5,186 nt of DNA. Source: Azoarcus sp. Its GTDB lineage: Bacteria; Pseudomonadota; Gammaproteobacteria; Burkholderiales; Rhodocyclaceae. Positions 3,703-5,186 of the stretch are shown here, one piece after another (within the stretch, counting starts at the first letter, position 1; each line of letters opens with the position of its first letter). The notes under the pieces were generated by a model that worked only from the letters and a program-made list of their open reading frames with translations, ran no database searches and had not been told where the DNA came from. The DNA lies in assembly GCA_023230755.1 (NCBI GenBank), contig JALNWS010000246.1:1-5186 (forward strand). The letters run 5' to 3'. A program made the translations under genes and the position numbers.

Positions 3703-5186
3703 GTGATCGGTGGCATGTTCAGGTTTATGGGTCGGGTGTTGAGGGGGCTGTGGCGTTCGCTGGACCTGCTGCGTCGCACGGTATTCAACCTCGCGCTGCT
3801 GGCGCTGCTCGTGGCGGTGGGGATGACCTTCTTTCACCCCGAGCCGCAGGTGCCGGACGGGGCGGCACTGGTGCTGCGCCCATCCGGTGCGCTGGTGGAA
3901 CAGACCACCTTCGAGGAACCGCTGGCCTTGCTCAGCATGCGGGGTGAGGATGGGGGGCAGACCGTGCTGCACGATCTGCTCGAAGTCGTTCGCGCAGCCC
4001 GCGACGACAGCCGGATTTCCGCCCTGGTGCTCGAGACCGACGATCTTGAAACGGCCAGCCTGTCCAAGCTGGCCGAACTGCGTGCAGCCATTGCCGAGTT
4101 CAAGGCCACCGGGCGTCCGGTACTGGCGCGAGGAGAGCGTTTTACCCAGGGCCAGTACTATCTTGCCTCGATCGCTGACGAGGTCCAGCTCGCGCCCGAC
4201 GGCTTCGTGCTGCTGCGTGGCCTGTCGCGCTATTCCACCTATTTTCGCGGTGCGCTCGACGCGCTCGGGGTCAAGGTGCATGTCTTCCGCGTGGGTGAGT
4301 ACAAGTCCTTCTCCGAGCCCTTCACCCGCAGCGACATGTCCGACGAGGACCGCAGCGCAACCCGTGATCTGCTCGACGGCCTGTGGGCGCATTTTCGCAC
4401 CGACGTGGCCGCCGCACGCAAGCTCGCGCCCGAAGCACTCGACGGCTACATCGTCGGCTACCGCGACGCCCTTGCAGCGACTGCCGGCGACACGGCCGAA
4501 GCCGCGCGCCGCGCTGGCCTGATCGACCGCTTTTCGACGCCTGACGAGTGGCGGGCGCAGCTCGCCGAGCGCTTTGGCGCCGATGTGTCGGGCAAGGATT
4601 ACCATCATATCGATGCCGGGGCCTATCTCGCCGTGGTGCGTGGTGCGGAGAAGTCCGCTGCGGACAAGATCGCAGTGCTGGTTGCACAGGGCGCGATCGC
4701 CGACGGCGAGCAGCCCCCCGGTGTGGTCGGCGGCGATACTTTCGCCCGCATGATTCGCGAAGCGCGCGAGGATGACGCGATCAAGGCGCTGGTGGTGCGC
4801 ATCGACAGTCCCGGCGGCAGCGCCTGGGCCTCTGAGCAGATCCGGCGCGAACTCGAACTGACGCGAAAGGCGGGAAAACCGGTCATTGCCTCGATGAGTT
4901 CGGTGGCAGCATCCGGTGGCTACTGGATCGCTGCCGGCGCTGACGAGATCTGGGCGGCGCCAGGCACGGTCACCGGCTCCATCGGGGTCTTTGCGATGTT
5001 CCCGGAGTTCGCCGAGCCTTTGCGTCGGCTCGGGATCACCGTCGACGGCGTCGCCACCGCACCGCTTGCGGGGGCGCTGGACCCGCGCCGGCCACTCGAC
5101 CCTGTGGCTGCCGAAGCCATGCAACTCGGTATCGAGCACGGCTACCGGCGCTTTCTGCAAGTCGTCGCCGCTGCCCGTAACATGAA
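3703..5186 (+). CDS. sppA: SppA, long-form signal peptide peptidase (protease IV), 3' end missing
   Basis: The frame is open to the right edge: 494 codons from GTG 3703 (490 from the alternative ATG 3715). E. coli SppA has 618 residues, so about 120 are missing. SppA is an inner-membrane serine protease that cuts up signal peptides after their release. From the GTG, residues 5-25 are basic and 26-44 (TVFNLALLALLVAVGMTFF) form one membrane anchor; the rest should be periplasmic. The tandem-domain long form is evident: an N-terminal domain with the general base Lys201 in VGEYKSFSEPF, and a C-terminal domain with VVRIDSPGGSA and the nucleophile Ser404 in ASGGYWIAAGADEI, followed by PGTVTGSIGVF. 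Both catalytic residues are intact. An in-frame TGA at 3691 bounds the start. It lies 32 bases after trmB with no terminator or clear promoter between them, so co-transcription is likely. Confidence 0.95.
   Translation, partial: MIGGMFRFMGRVLRGLWRSLDLLRRTVFNLALLALLVAVGMTFFHPEPQVPDGAALVLRPSGALVEQTTFEEPLALLSMRGEDGGQTVLHDLLEVVRAARDDSRISALVLETDDLETASLSKLAELRAAIAEFKATGRPVLARGERFTQGQYYLASIADEVQLAPDGFVLLRGLSRYSTYFRGALDALGVKVHVFRVGEYKSFSEPFTRSDMSDEDRSATRDLLDGLWAHFRTDVAAARKLAPEALDGYIVGYRDALAATAGDTAEAARRAGLIDRFSTPDEWRAQLAERFGADVSGKDYHHIDAGAYLAVVRGAEKSAADKIAVLVAQGAIADGEQPPGVVGGDTFARMIREAREDDAIKALVVRIDSPGGSAWASEQIRRELELTRKAGKPVIASMSSVAASGGYWIAAGADEIWAAPGTVTGSIGVFAMFPEFAEPLRRLGITVDGVATAPLAGALDPRRPLDPVAAEAMQLGIEHGYRRFLQVVAAARNM

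Noticed and set aside
3586..5160. A 524-codon open frame antisense to sppA and the end of trmB
   Set aside because: It lies opposite an SppA frame with intact catalytic motifs. Its translation is rich in Gly, Arg, His and Gln with no recognisable domain, as expected of an antisense shadow in GC-rich DNA.

Overview
The window is GC-rich, gene-dense proteobacterial chromosome. The gene content (metX-metW; thiS-thiG-trmB; a long SppA), the style of the proteins and the TAAAAT-type promoter fit a betaproteobacterium of the Rhodocyclales (Azoarcus/Thauera/Aromatoleum-like). That placement is inference from recognised protein families and was not tested by a search. I see no mobile element, CRISPR array, tRNA or rRNA.

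Minus strand, 1-1567: a methionine-biosynthesis unit. Reading leftward from a promoter at 1567-1539, the transcript should begin near 1532. It runs at once into an RNA matching the SAM-II riboswitch (1528-1473), then a rho-independent terminator (1471-1429), then metX (1414-287) and, two bases after the metX stop, metW (284 to beyond the left edge). MetX acylates homoserine, the committed step of methionine synthesis, and MetW is its usual partner. S-adenosylmethionine, made from methionine, would thus shut the pathway down through the riboswitch and terminator.

Middle, 1568-1875: the divergent intergenic region. No gene is convincing here. It holds a compact set of overlapping inverted repeats (1620-1722) that could form a pseudoknot or two competing folds, and an 8-bp perfect inverted repeat (1828-1852) that places the presumed thiS -10 box in its loop.

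Plus strand, 1876-5186: thiS (sulfur carrier), a 77-base gap with a hairpin and T-tract, thiG (thiazole synthase), trmB (tRNA m7G46 methyltransferase, overlapping thiG by 4 bases) and, 32 bases later, sppA (membrane signal-peptide peptidase), which runs off the right edge. ThiS and ThiG together make the thiazole half of thiamine. TrmB and SppA are housekeeping proteins that appear to ride on the same transcript. No TPP riboswitch was found in front of thiS.

The most noteworthy item is the SAM-II-type riboswitch/terminator upstream of metX. The family is best known from alphaproteobacteria, so its presence here is worth verifying. The window otherwise holds known housekeeping systems, and I found no convincing undescribed multi-gene system.
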